NCBI GenBank assembly: GCA_024710675.1
Contig: JANJUH010000502.1
Location: 1-17,379 of the forward strand
Direction: 5' to 3'
Source of the DNA: Lysobacterales bacterium
GTDB lineage: Bacteria > Pseudomonadota > Gammaproteobacteria > Xanthomonadales > SZUA-5
Length of the DNA: 17,379 nt
Positions 8,080 to 15,395 of this stretch are shown piece after piece. A program made the position numbers and the translations under genes. The first letter of the stretch is position 1, and the number at the start of each line of letters is the position of its first letter. Below the pieces are notes generated by a model that did not search any database, was not told the origin of the DNA, and worked only from the letters and a program-made list of their open reading frames with translations.

Positions 8080-9372
8080 TCATTCCGCTTCGGAGAGATG
8101 GAACTGACCTTCGCTCTCCGCGAACAGGTAGATCCTCGCGTGGTCGGCGCAGTTGTCCGATGGCGCACGATTGGACTCGAGCTCGAAGACCGGCCATTGC
8201 TCGGGATCCGCCGACGGGCCGAGCCGGATCTCCAGCTTCGGATGCGAGCCTTTGCCTTTGGGGTCCAGCGGCAAGCTCATCGGCCGGTAATAGCCCGGAT
8301 CGACCGAACTGTCTTGCCAGGCTGCGCTCTCACCCCAGCGAAACTGGAAGTACCTCGTCACCGCGGTCTGGTTGAGGATGCAGGTCAGTGCCATGGACGC
8401 CTTGTTGCCGGGGCTGGCTGCTGGCGCCGACGCCGGCTTGGCCTCGGCGGGCTTTTCAGGCCCGGCTTCGCTGACATCAAAATCGACTCCACCGGAAATC
8501 GACGGCGTGAGTGCCACCCGGTAGCGCCCTTCCCGCTTGCAGCCCCGCGCGATCCACAATTCCTCACTACCAGCCCCGCCCTGACCCACCGGCCGGGTTA
8601 CCGAGGTCTCGATGGATTGGATCGCGCAACCATGCGTGGCGGCGAAAACGATGTTCATCGTCTCATGGACGCTGGCCTTCAGTTGCCAGTTCGCCTGGGA
8701 TTGACCGGAGAACTCCGGCAAGGCCCCGACGACGATGGAATCGGCCCACTCCATCGTCTTCGCGCGCAGGAAATGCAACTGTTCCACATTCGGGACTTCG
8801 CCTTTCCACATCGTCGCCAGGAAGGCCACCCGCAGCAGGTAGCCGCCCCTGTAGAACAGCAATGCCGTACGCGCGGCATCCTGACGCTTTTCCGTACCGT
8901 CCTCGTACTCTGAAGTGAGGTGCGAACCGCCCGCAATGAAAGCCGACAGATAGCCCGACCCACCCAGGACGTCCGGCATGAACTCGGACTCCAGTTGTAC
9001 GCCTTTCTCAGGAATGGTGTAGTCCTTCGCGGTGCGCTGCAGTTCCTCTTCGATCCCTTGGCGCTGCTCCCGGGCGTTGGCGGGCATCGCGGCCTTCCAC
9101 GCATCGATGCGCGCCAGTTGCCCCGCGAGTTCATTGTCCCAGATGACCATGACGCCATCGGCCCCATCCGGCTTCTGGGTCCGGATGGCCATGGGCCGCC
9201 CCTCCCAGGTCGGCGTGTCCGCGGAGAACCGGCTTTCCGGCGCGGTGTATCGCGGGGCGGGCTGGCTTGCAGCCGGCGCGCCCTGGGCGACGGCGATTCC
9301 GGGCAACAAGGTACCCATGGCCATCACCAGGAAGGGAAGCAGCAGCCGGACGGCAAGACTGAGACGCAGCAT
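8080..9372 (-). CDS. Exported protein of unknown function, two domains joined by an Ala/Pro linker
   Basis: 430 residues, not recognised. M1-A29 is a signal peptide (VRLLLPFLVMAMGTLLPGIAVA, likely cleavage AVA|Q). Residues ~30-300 form an unassigned domain containing KDYTIPEKGVQLESEFMPD and the FYRGGYLLRVAFLATMW stretch. Residues ~301-326 are an Ala/Pro/Glu/Lys linker. Residues 327-430 are a separate domain with C331, FxFRWG (RWG 345-347), C408 and an ending YLFAESEGQFHLSEAE. That last domain is homologous by eye to nearly the whole mature product of the next gene upstream (9645-10055). The start at 9372 is preferred because GGGAG at 9382-9386 lies 9 nt ahead and the signal peptide begins there; an in-frame ATG at 9438 would add 22 residues that spoil the signal. 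Probably periplasmic. The first domain has some look of a protein that reports on a per-sample quantity, but no function can be assigned. Confidence 0.8.
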   Translation of the reverse strand: MLRLSLAVRLLLPFLVMAMGTLLPGIAVAQGAPAASQPAPRYTAPESRFSADTPTWEGRPMAIRTQKPDGADGVMVIWDNELAGQLARIDAWKAAMPANAREQRQGIEEELQRTAKDYTIPEKGVQLESEFMPDVLGGSGYLSAFIAGGSHLTSEYEDGTEKRQDAARTALLFYRGGYLLRVAFLATMWKGEVPNVEQLHFLRAKTMEWADSIVVGALPEFSGQSQANWQLKASVHETMNIVFAATHGCAIQSIETSVTRPVGQGGAGSEELWIARGCKREGRYRVALTPSISGGVDFDVSEAGPEKPAEAKPASAPAASPGNKASMALTCILNQTAVTRYFQFRWGESAAWQDSSVDPGYYRPMSLPLDPKGKGSHPKLEIRLGPSADPEQWPVFELESNRAPSDNCADHARIYLFAESEGQFHLSEAE

Positions 9373-9644
9373 TTTGGAGTTCTCCCTTGGATCCACGTGC
9401 GGCTGCAGGCTTTGCGGACATCCCGCAGGGTTCGCCATCAGGTCCTGGTTTCAGTGACTCGGGCTTGCCGTTCCGGGGGGACGATCACTGGCGATCCCCT
9501 GGCGCGCAACCGGCAGCGGGCTGCAGTCGGCACCGCGTGGATGGAGTGGACATCCCCGCCAACCATTGATCACGATGCACTGGCTGCCAGGCGACCGGGG
9601 GAGCGGCACACCCGGCGCCCAGCCGCCACGCACTTCGCTCGCGC

Positions 9645-10055
9645 TCAAGCCTCGTCGTCCGACAGGAACAGCTCGCCGTCTTCGACGTAGAAGTGGTAGG
9701 TCTTGCCCTGGTCTTCGCAGTTCTCCGAACTCGCGGCGTAGGCCTCGATGTCGGTGATGGCGTAGTTCGTGCGCTTGCTCATGTCGTCGTCGTAGCGCAC
9801 CTGCAGTGGCGGCGAACGATTCTCGTTCGGCCGGTTGTAGCGCCACATCAGCAATTGCCACTTGCCCGGGCCAACGCTGGCCGCCGTCCAGTCCTCATCA
9901 CCCCAGCGGTATTCGAAGTTGATCTTGTGATCGGTCAGCGTGCTCACGCAGGCCAGCGCGAAGCGCTTGGACTGCGCCGTCGCCGGAAGCGACCCGGCCA
10001 GCGCGGCCAACAGGACGAAAGCGCCCGCGAGATATTTGCAGTGTGCCCCATTCAT
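9645..10055 (-). CDS. Small exported protein of unknown function, paralogous to the C-terminal domain of its neighbour
   Basis: 136 residues. M1-A27 is a signal peptide (LAGAFVLLAALAGSLPATA, cleavage ATA|Q). The mature ~109 residues carry C36, FEYRWG (RWG at 50-52), W56, SPPLQVRY, C113 and the end YHFYVEDGELFLSDDEA. The order and spacing match the last 104 residues of the 8080-9372 product: ALxC, FxxRWG, W, SV-x-P, P-x-L, NC, then (Y/F)-x-F-x-x-x-x-G-x-x-x-LS. The two conserved cysteines could form a disulfide in the periplasm. The start is fixed by AAGGAG at 10063-10068, 7 nt before the ATG; the longer in-frame start at 10187 would bury the signal peptide. The gap to 8080-9372 on the same strand is 272 bp, in which I see no further gene. 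I do not recognise the family. Confidence 0.8.
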   Translation of the reverse strand: MNGAHCKYLAGAFVLLAALAGSLPATAQSKRFALACVSTLTDHKINFEYRWGDEDWTAASVGPGKWQLLMWRYNRPNENRSPPLQVRYDDDMSKRTNYAITDIEAYAASSENCEDQGKTYHFYVEDGELFLSDDEA

Positions 10056-10259
10056 CGCCGAACTCCTTGTGATGTTCTCCGCCGACCCGGCGGACGCGGG
10101 ACCCGCAGGCTCGCGGGCGGAGGGCCTGTTCACGCATCCGTCAAGGAGCGTGATCCGGGAATGACGCACGACGCCCAGTATCGGCATTTGTGACCTGGCC
10201 GTGAAGAGGCCAGCCGCTCTGATATCGTCCGGCGCCTGGCCACCGCGGACGAGAAGAGC
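10056..10259. promoter_or_regulatory. Divergent intergenic region with a small inverted repeat
   Basis: This 204-bp gap must hold the promoters of the minus-strand small exported protein (start 10055) and the plus-strand DUF885 gene (start 10260). I found no convincing -35/-10 pair on either strand. An inverted repeat, CTGGCC (10195-10200) and GGCCAG (10208-10213) with a 7-nt spacer, lies 47 bp before the DUF885 start and could be an operator or 5'-UTR hairpin; 6-bp arms at this GC content can arise by chance. Confidence 0.3.
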
Positions 10260-12092
10260 ATGCGAACCGCCCTACGCTGGACCTTGCGCAGCGCGCTGAT
10301 CCTGACCCTGCTCGTCGCCCTCTTCGTCGCCCACTCGCTGTGGTTCAAGCCGCTGCACATCCGCATCTTCTTCGACCGTGTGTTCGCCGAATACCTGTTC
10401 GAGAACCCGGAGATGCTCTCAAGCATGCGCATCCTGCCGGGCTGGCTGGACTGGTACAGCGACGACCTGGCGGATGCCTCGCTGGCCTTCCAGGACCGCA
10501 TGCGCGAAAAGCTTGCCAACGACCTGACGACGCTGCGCCGTTACGACAGGTCCGCGCTCGATGCCGAGACCCGGGTGTCGTACGACATGCTCGAGTACTT
10601 CCTGCAGATCCAGCAGGACGGCGACCGCTTCCGATACCACAACTACCCCTTGAACCAGCTCTTCGGGCTGCAGAACGGCCTGCCGACCTTCATGGCCACG
10701 CAACACCAGGTCAAGACCGAGCGCGAGGCACGCAACTACATCGCCCGCCTGGGCAAGTTCGGACAGAAGTTCGGCCAGGCGATGGAAGGCCTGAAGGCAC
10801 GCGAGGAGGCGGGGATCATTCCGCCGACCTTCGTCATCGAGAAGGTGCTCGACGAAATGCGCCGCTTCGTCGCTGCGCCTGCGCGCGAGAACATCCTGTA
10901 TTCCAGCTTCGCCGAGAAGCTGGCCAAGATCCCGGCCGAGGCGATGGATGAGGCCACGCGCGCGAGCCTGCTGGCCGAGGTCGAGGCCGCCATCCCGGCC
11001 CATGTGCACCCGGCCTATGGCCTCTTCATCGCGCACTACGAAACGCTGCTGCCGAGGTCCACCGGCAACCACGGCGTATGGGCACTGCCCGATGGCGAGG
11101 CCTATTACGCGTGGGCGGTGCGCCAGCACACCACGACCGACATGGATGCCGAGGCCGTGCACCAGCTGGGCCTTGCGGAGGTCGCGCGGATCGAGGCCGA
11201 AATGGACGCGATCCTGGTCGCCGAGGGCCTGAGCGAGGGCAGCGTCGGCGAGCGCGTGCAGCTCATCAGCAAGCGCCCGGACCAGCTTTATCCCGACAGC
11301 GACGAAGGTCGCGCGCAGATCATCGCGGACTTCCAGACGATCATCGACGAGATCGATGCCGGTCTGGGCGATACCTTCAACGTCCGCCCGAAAGCCGGGG
11401 TGAAGGTCGAACGCGTGCCGGTGTTCCGCGAGAAGACCGCGCCCGGCGCCTACTACAACCCGCCGGCCTTCGACGGCTCGCGCCCCGGCATCTTCTACAT
11501 CAACCTGCGCAACACCGCCGAGGTCGCGCGCTTCGGCATGCGCACGCTGGCCTATCACGAGGCGATCCCGGGGCACCACTTCCAGTCGACGATCCAGCAG
11601 GAACTCACCGGCGTGCCGATGTTCCGCAAGGTGCTGCCCTTCACCGCCTTCTCCGAAGGCTGGGCGCTCTACACCGAGCGACTGGCGTGGGAGATGGGCT
11701 TCCAGGCGAACCCGCTCGACAACCTCGGCCGCCTGCAGGCCGAGATGTTCCGCGCCGTGCGCCTGGTGGTCGACACCGGCCTGCACGCCAAGCGCTGGAC
11801 GCGCGAGCAGGCCATCGCCTACATGCTGGAGAAGACCGGCATGCCGGAGACCGACGTTGTCGCCGAGATCGAGCGTTACCTCGTCAACCCCGGCCAGGCC
11901 CTGGCCTACAAGGTGGGCATGAACAAGATCCTCGAGTTGCGCGACCGTGCCCGCAGCCAGCTCGGCGAGCGCTACGCTCCGGCCGCCTTCCATGACCTCC
12001 TGCTCACCGGCGGCGACATGCCGCTGACGATGCTGGAGCAGCGGGTGAATGCGTGGATCGCGGCGGGCGGGGTCAGCGCAGCGTCGCGTTGA
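10260..12092 (+). CDS. Membrane-anchored DUF885 family protein (putative zinc metallopeptidase)
   Basis: 610 residues. The N-terminus (RTALRWTLRSALILTLLVAL, then FVAH) is a signal anchor with positive residues first and no clear cleavage site, so the body probably faces the periplasm. The rest matches DUF885, a family of ~550-600 residue, mostly helical proteins regarded as gluzincin-type metallopeptidases. The diagnostic motif HEAIPGHH is at 433-440, with H433, E434 and H439/H440 as likely metal/catalytic residues. A second conserved motif, SEGWALYTE, has E466 placed as a third ligand. Further family text includes PGIFYINLRN and NPGQALAYKVGM. The start codon is preceded by GAGAAGAGC. It stands alone on the plus strand, divergent from the small exported protein. 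Its last 20 bp overlap the 3' end of korB on the other strand. Substrate cannot be read from sequence; a peptide or small ester/amide is usual for the group. Confidence 0.92.
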   Translation: MRTALRWTLRSALILTLLVALFVAHSLWFKPLHIRIFFDRVFAEYLFENPEMLSSMRILPGWLDWYSDDLADASLAFQDRMREKLANDLTTLRRYDRSALDAETRVSYDMLEYFLQIQQDGDRFRYHNYPLNQLFGLQNGLPTFMATQHQVKTEREARNYIARLGKFGQKFGQAMEGLKAREEAGIIPPTFVIEKVLDEMRRFVAAPARENILYSSFAEKLAKIPAEAMDEATRASLLAEVEAAIPAHVHPAYGLFIAHYETLLPRSTGNHGVWALPDGEAYYAWAVRQHTTTDMDAEAVHQLGLAEVARIEAEMDAILVAEGLSEGSVGERVQLISKRPDQLYPDSDEGRAQIIADFQTIIDEIDAGLGDTFNVRPKAGVKVERVPVFREKTAPGAYYNPPAFDGSRPGIFYINLRNTAEVARFGMRTLAYHEAIPGHHFQSTIQQELTGVPMFRKVLPFTAFSEGWALYTERLAWEMGFQANPLDNLGRLQAEMFRAVRLVVDTGLHAKRWTREQAIAYMLEKTGMPETDVVAEIERYLVNPGQALAYKVGMNKILELRDRARSQLGERYAPAAFHDLLLTGGDMPLTMLEQRVNAWIAAGGVSAASR

Positions 12093-13131
12093 TCTTCGCC
12101 AGCGCCGCCGGCCCTGGGCACAGCTCTCGCGTCCCCAGCTTGTTCAGCGGCGTCGCGACGGTGCCCAGGTGCTGGTGATAGGTCTGGGCTTCGGGGTTGA
12201 TGTAGAGCAGGCCGGTGACCAGTTCGCCCTGGGCCTGGTGATGGGCGATGAAGTTCATCGCCTCCAGGCGGTCACGCGGGTCGTAGTCCGGGCCGGTGCT
12301 GCGCAATCGCAGCGTCGAGCCGTCGTGCAGCGTGACCTCGGTGACGCCGCCCTCGGCCGGTTGTTCGGCCTCGATCGGCTCACGGCCCTCGATCACGTCG
12401 AGCCGGTTGACCGCCTCGTTGTGGGCACGCACGTAGTCGTAGCTGCGGGTACTGCCGGCGTGGTTGTTGAAGGCCACACAGGGGCTGATGACATCGATGA
12501 AGGTGGCGCCCCGGTGCAGCATCGCGGCCTTGATCAGAGGTACCAGCTGGGCCTTGTCACCGGAGAAGCTGCGGGCGACGAAGCTGGCGCCGAGCAGGAG
12601 CGCCAGCGAGACGAGGTCGATCGGATTGTCGGTATTGACCGCGCCCTTCTTACCCTTGCTGCCGGCATCGGCGGTCGCCGAGAACTGGCCCTTGGTCAAG
12701 CCGTAGACACCGTTGTTCTCGACCAGGTACACCATGTTGACGCCGCGCCGCATCAGGTGCGCGAACTGACCGAGGCCGATCGACGCCGAGTCACCGTCGC
12801 CCGACACGCCAAAGTAGAGAAGTTCGCGATTGGCCAGCTGTGCCCCGGTCAGTACCGAGGGCATGCGGCCGTGCACGGTGTTGAACCCATGCGACTGCCC
12901 GAGGAAGTAATCGGGGGTCTTCGACGAGCAGCCGATGCCCGACAGTTTGGCGACGCGATGCGGCTCGATGTCGAGTTCCCAACAGGCTTGGATGATCGCC
13001 GCCGAGATCGAGTCGTGGCCGCAGCCCGCACACAGTGTCGACACGCGCCCTTCGTAGTCGCGGCGGGTGAAGCCGACCGCGTTCTTCTGCAGGCTCGGGT
13101 GGTGCAGTTTGGGTTTGGCGATGTAGGTCAT
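12073..13131 (-). CDS. korB: 2-oxoacid:ferredoxin oxidoreductase, beta subunit (KorB-type)
   Basis: 352 residues. This subunit binds thiamine diphosphate and the proximal [4Fe-4S] cluster, and with KorA oxidatively decarboxylates a 2-oxoacid, probably 2-oxoglutarate, to the acyl-CoA and CO2. Four cysteines fit the cluster: C34 and C37 in LCAGCGH, C68 in GIGCSSKTP, and C218 in VISPCVAFNNH. The ThDP/Mg motif is GDGD (111-114) followed by NNGVYGLTKGQ (139-149). Length agrees with KorB proteins (~340-360) and there is no ferredoxin extension. The family begins MTYIAKPKLHHP, so ATG 13131 is chosen although its ribosome site is weak (GTGGACC). An in-frame ATG at 13182 would add 17 atypical residues spanning a hairpin. 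It follows korA by 88 bp on the same strand. 2-oxoglutarate specificity is inferred from overall similarity to KorB; pyruvate or branched-chain oxoacids are not excluded. Confidence 0.93.
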   Translation of the reverse strand: MTYIAKPKLHHPSLQKNAVGFTRRDYEGRVSTLCAGCGHDSISAAIIQACWELDIEPHRVAKLSGIGCSSKTPDYFLGQSHGFNTVHGRMPSVLTGAQLANRELLYFGVSGDGDSASIGLGQFAHLMRRGVNMVYLVENNGVYGLTKGQFSATADAGSKGKKGAVNTDNPIDLVSLALLLGASFVARSFSGDKAQLVPLIKAAMLHRGATFIDVISPCVAFNNHAGSTRSYDYVRAHNEAVNRLDVIEGREPIEAEQPAEGGVTEVTLHDGSTLRLRSTGPDYDPRDRLEAMNFIAHHQAQGELVTGLLYINPEAQTYHQHLGTVATPLNKLGTRELCPGPAALAKINATLR

Positions 13132-13142
13132 GGGCGGTCCAC

Positions 13143-13159
13143 GAGGGCACCGTGCCCTC
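13143..13159 (-). repeat. Short perfect-arm palindrome in the korA-korB spacer
   Basis: GAGGGCAC (13143-13150) and GTGCCCTC (13152-13159) flank a single base, giving a 7-bp stem with a 3-nt loop in the mRNA. It ends 11 nt before the korB ATG, where a ribosome footprint would lie. The same octamer is repeated in tandem upstream of the flavoprotein gene. A role in setting the KorA:KorB ratio or in mRNA stability is possible but not shown. Confidence 0.5.
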
Positions 13160-13219
13160 CCAGGTTGGCACGCAAGCCGCATGGCGCCGCAACCCCTGTC
13201 GCGCTCCGAACACCTGCGC

Positions 13220-15037
13220 TCATGCCGCCCGCTCCTCCACGTGATCCGCCGCGAAACTCGCGCGGATGCGATCGGCGATGTAGCGCGCGGTGATCGGCGT
13301 GCCGTCGTAATGCAACACCGGGTGCAGGTCGGCGGGATCGAGTTCGAACTCGTTGACCAGCAGCGTGCGCAACTGGGCGTCGCGGTTCTGTTCGATCAGG
13401 TAAACCCGTTCGTGCTGGCGCACGAAGTCGCGCACCGACTCCGGGAAAGGAAAGGCGCGGATGCGCATCAGATCGATCGGGAATCCAACCGCCTCGAGCA
13501 TCTGCGCGGCCTCGTCCATCGCCGGGCTGGTCGACCCGTAGTAGAGGATGCCGTAGCGCCCGGGGCGTGGGCCCGGCTTGACCACCGGCTGCGGGACCAT
13601 GGCGCGCGCAGTGACGAACTTGCGCAGCAGGCGCTCCATGTTCTGCACGTAGTCGGGGCCGCGCTCGGAATAGCCGGCATCGGCGTTCTTGCTGGTACCG
13701 CGGGTGAAGAAAGCGCCGCGCTGCGGGTGTGTGCCCGGCCAGGTGCGCCAGGGAATGCCGTCGCCATCGACATCGCGATAGCGCCCGAAGGGCTTGCCTG
13801 CCTCGAGATCGTCGACGCTCATGACCTTGCCGCGATCGTAGTGGCGCGACTCCTGCCACTCGAAGGGACGGCACAGGCGCTGGTTCATGCCGATGTCGAG
13901 ATCGAGCATCACGAACACCGGCGTCTGCAGGCGGTCGGCGAGATCCAGCGCGAGCGCGGAGAACTCGAAGGCCTCGGCCGGGTCCTCTGGAAACAGCAGC
14001 ACATGCTTGGTGTCGCCATGCGAGGCATAGGCGCAGGACAGCACATCGGCCTGCTGCGTGCGCGTCGGCATACCGGTCGAGGGCCCGCCGCGTTGCACGT
14101 TGATGATCGTCGCCGGGATCTCGGCGAAATGGGCGAGCCCAAGGAACTCGGTCATCAGCGACACGCCAGGACCGCTGGTCGCGGTGAAGGCACGCGCGCC
14201 GTTCCAGCCGGCGCCGACGACCATGCCGATCGACGCGATCTCGTCCTCGGCCTGCACGATCGCGTACTTCTTCTCACCCTCCGGCGTCGTGCGGAACTTG
14301 CGGCAGTACTTCTCGAAGGCCTCGGCGACCGAGGTCGAGGGCGTGATCGGGTACCACGCGCAGACGGTCGCGCCGCCATAGACGCAACCCAGGCCCGCGG
14401 CCGTGTTGCCGTCGACGAAGATGCGATCACCGACGCGATCGGCGCGCTGCACGTGCAGGCCGATGGGCGCGAGGTTTGCCGCCGCCCAGTCACGACCGAG
14501 GCGGAAGGCCTGGACGTTCGGCTCGGCAAGTTGCGGCTTGCCCTGGTACTGCTCCCCGAGCAACTGCTCGATCACCTCGGGTTCCACACCGAGCAGGTAC
14601 GAGAGCCCACCGAGATAGAGCACATTCTTCAGGAGCTGGCGCTGGCGCGGATCGTTGTAGTGCTTGGCGCACAGCCCCGACAGCGGCATGCCGATGACGT
14701 GGATGTCCGGCCGGAAGGCGCTGGCCGGCAGCGGCTTGGTGGCGTCGTAAAGGAGGTAGCCATCCGCCTCCACCTCCGCCACATCCGCCGCCCAGGTCTG
14801 CGGGTTCATCGCGACCATCAGGTCAACGCCACCGCGGCGGCCCAGGAACCCGGCCTCGCTGACCCGCACCTCGTACCAGGTCGGCAGGCCCTGGATGTTC
14901 GACGGAAAGATGTTGCGTGGGCCCACCGGCACGCCCATGCGCAGGATGGCCTTCGCGAACAACTCGTTCGCCGAAGCCGAACCCGAGCCGTTGACGTTGG
15001 CGAACTTGACGACGAAGTCGTTGGTGGCGGTCAGCAT
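13220..15037 (-). CDS. korA: 2-oxoacid:ferredoxin oxidoreductase, fused gamma-alpha subunit (KorA-type)
   Basis: 605 residues. Residues 1-~190 are the gamma domain (KFANVNGSGSASANELFAKA, then the MGVPVGPRNIFPSNIQGLP region), which helps bind coenzyme A. Residues ~205-605 are the alpha domain with YPITPST at 229-235, the conserved glutamate within QAEDE (262-266), TSGPG at 287-291 and RGGPSTGMPT at 316-325, which line the thiamine and 2-oxoacid site. The fused gamma-alpha order and ~600-residue length are typical of KorA proteins paired with a short KorB. The start MLTATNDFVVKFANVNG agrees with the family; its ribosome site is weak (AGG in CACAGGCCCCACG). korB follows 88 bp downstream. The GltD-like flavoprotein gene lies upstream on the same strand, but a 358-bp gap filled by a repeat-bounded element separates them, so korAB may need its own promoter or readthrough. 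There are no Fe-S motifs in this subunit. Confidence 0.93.
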   Translation of the reverse strand: MLTATNDFVVKFANVNGSGSASANELFAKAILRMGVPVGPRNIFPSNIQGLPTWYEVRVSEAGFLGRRGGVDLMVAMNPQTWAADVAEVEADGYLLYDATKPLPASAFRPDIHVIGMPLSGLCAKHYNDPRQRQLLKNVLYLGGLSYLLGVEPEVIEQLLGEQYQGKPQLAEPNVQAFRLGRDWAAANLAPIGLHVQRADRVGDRIFVDGNTAAGLGCVYGGATVCAWYPITPSTSVAEAFEKYCRKFRTTPEGEKKYAIVQAEDEIASIGMVVGAGWNGARAFTATSGPGVSLMTEFLGLAHFAEIPATIINVQRGGPSTGMPTRTQQADVLSCAYASHGDTKHVLLFPEDPAEAFEFSALALDLADRLQTPVFVMLDLDIGMNQRLCRPFEWQESRHYDRGKVMSVDDLEAGKPFGRYRDVDGDGIPWRTWPGTHPQRGAFFTRGTSKNADAGYSERGPDYVQNMERLLRKFVTARAMVPQPVVKPGPRPGRYGILYYGSTSPAMDEAAQMLEAVGFPIDLMRIRAFPFPESVRDFVRQHERVYLIEQNRDAQLRTLLVNEFELDPADLHPVLHYDGTPITARYIADRIRASFAADHVEERAA

Positions 15038-15065
15038 CGTGGGGCCTGTGTGGAAAAGCTGATTG

Positions 15066-15382
15066 GTCCGCTAAGGACGCTAAGGACGCGAAGAAGAGCA
15101 AAGGGATCGATCGAGTCGCACCTCTGAGTTGCACCGAGGGGATTCGTTCGGGCATACGGCCATATGCGCCTACGGAGGAACCTGCCTAGTGTCAGATACT
15201 TGCAACCATCGTTCCTCTCCATGCGAGCGCTTTTCGAGCCCCTCTCCCCTCGTGGGAGAGGGGTTGGGGAGAGGGGGCCAGGCACCCAATTCAAACCAAG
15301 GCTCCGGGGCGAAAGCCGGCAGCCGCCAGCGCTGTACAGGTCTTCCCCGGAACCCTTTGCGTCCTTCGCGTCCTTTGCGGAC
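15066..15382. mobile_element. MITE-like element with long terminal inverted repeats, inserted between the flavoprotein gene and korA
   Basis: This 317-bp segment fills almost all of the 358-bp gap. The left end (15066-15105) reads GTCCGC, TAAGGACGC twice, a GAAGAAGAGC insert, then AAAGGG. The right end (15353-15382), reverse-complemented, reads GTCCGC, AAAGGACGC, GAAGGACGC, AAAGGG. The 30 shared positions match at 28, the left end differing by the 10-bp insert. Inside is a strong palindrome (15239-15277). No coding sequence of credible length is seen, and composition is less GC-rich than the neighbouring genes. The right end abuts a run of seven A (15383-15389); no clear target-site duplication is visible. 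Similar GCGTCCTT(A/T/C)GCGTCC strings are, as I recall, dispersed in many proteobacterial intergenic regions. It could instead be a structured intergenic repeat rather than a transposing unit. Confidence 0.6.
15239..15277. repeat. REP-like palindrome with two alternative pairings
   Basis: CCCCTCTCCC (15239-15248) pairs perfectly with GGGAGAGGGG (15254-15263) over a 5-nt loop. The left arm extended by one base (15239-15249) also pairs perfectly over 11 bp with GGGGAGAGGGG at 15266-15276. Only one hairpin can form at a time. The CCCTCTCCC-loop-GGGAGAGGGG-TTGGGG form is, from memory, a common REP-type sequence in high-GC proteobacteria. It lies inside the terminal-inverted-repeat element. Confidence 0.65.
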
Positions 15383-15395
15383 AAAAAAACAGCGC

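Noticed and set aside
9373..9644. A hidden small gene between the two exported-protein genes
   Set aside because: The frames crossing this 272-bp gap are extensions of antisense frames, with no credible start site, signal peptide or family text.
15066..15105. CRISPR-like array from the repeated TAAGGACGC units
   Set aside because: The units are 9 bp, directly adjacent, only two per end and without spacers. They are parts of the terminal inverted repeats.
13130..15127. A 665-codon plus-strand reading frame opposite korA
   Set aside because: Composition is typical of antisense translation, while korA on the minus strand has every expected motif.
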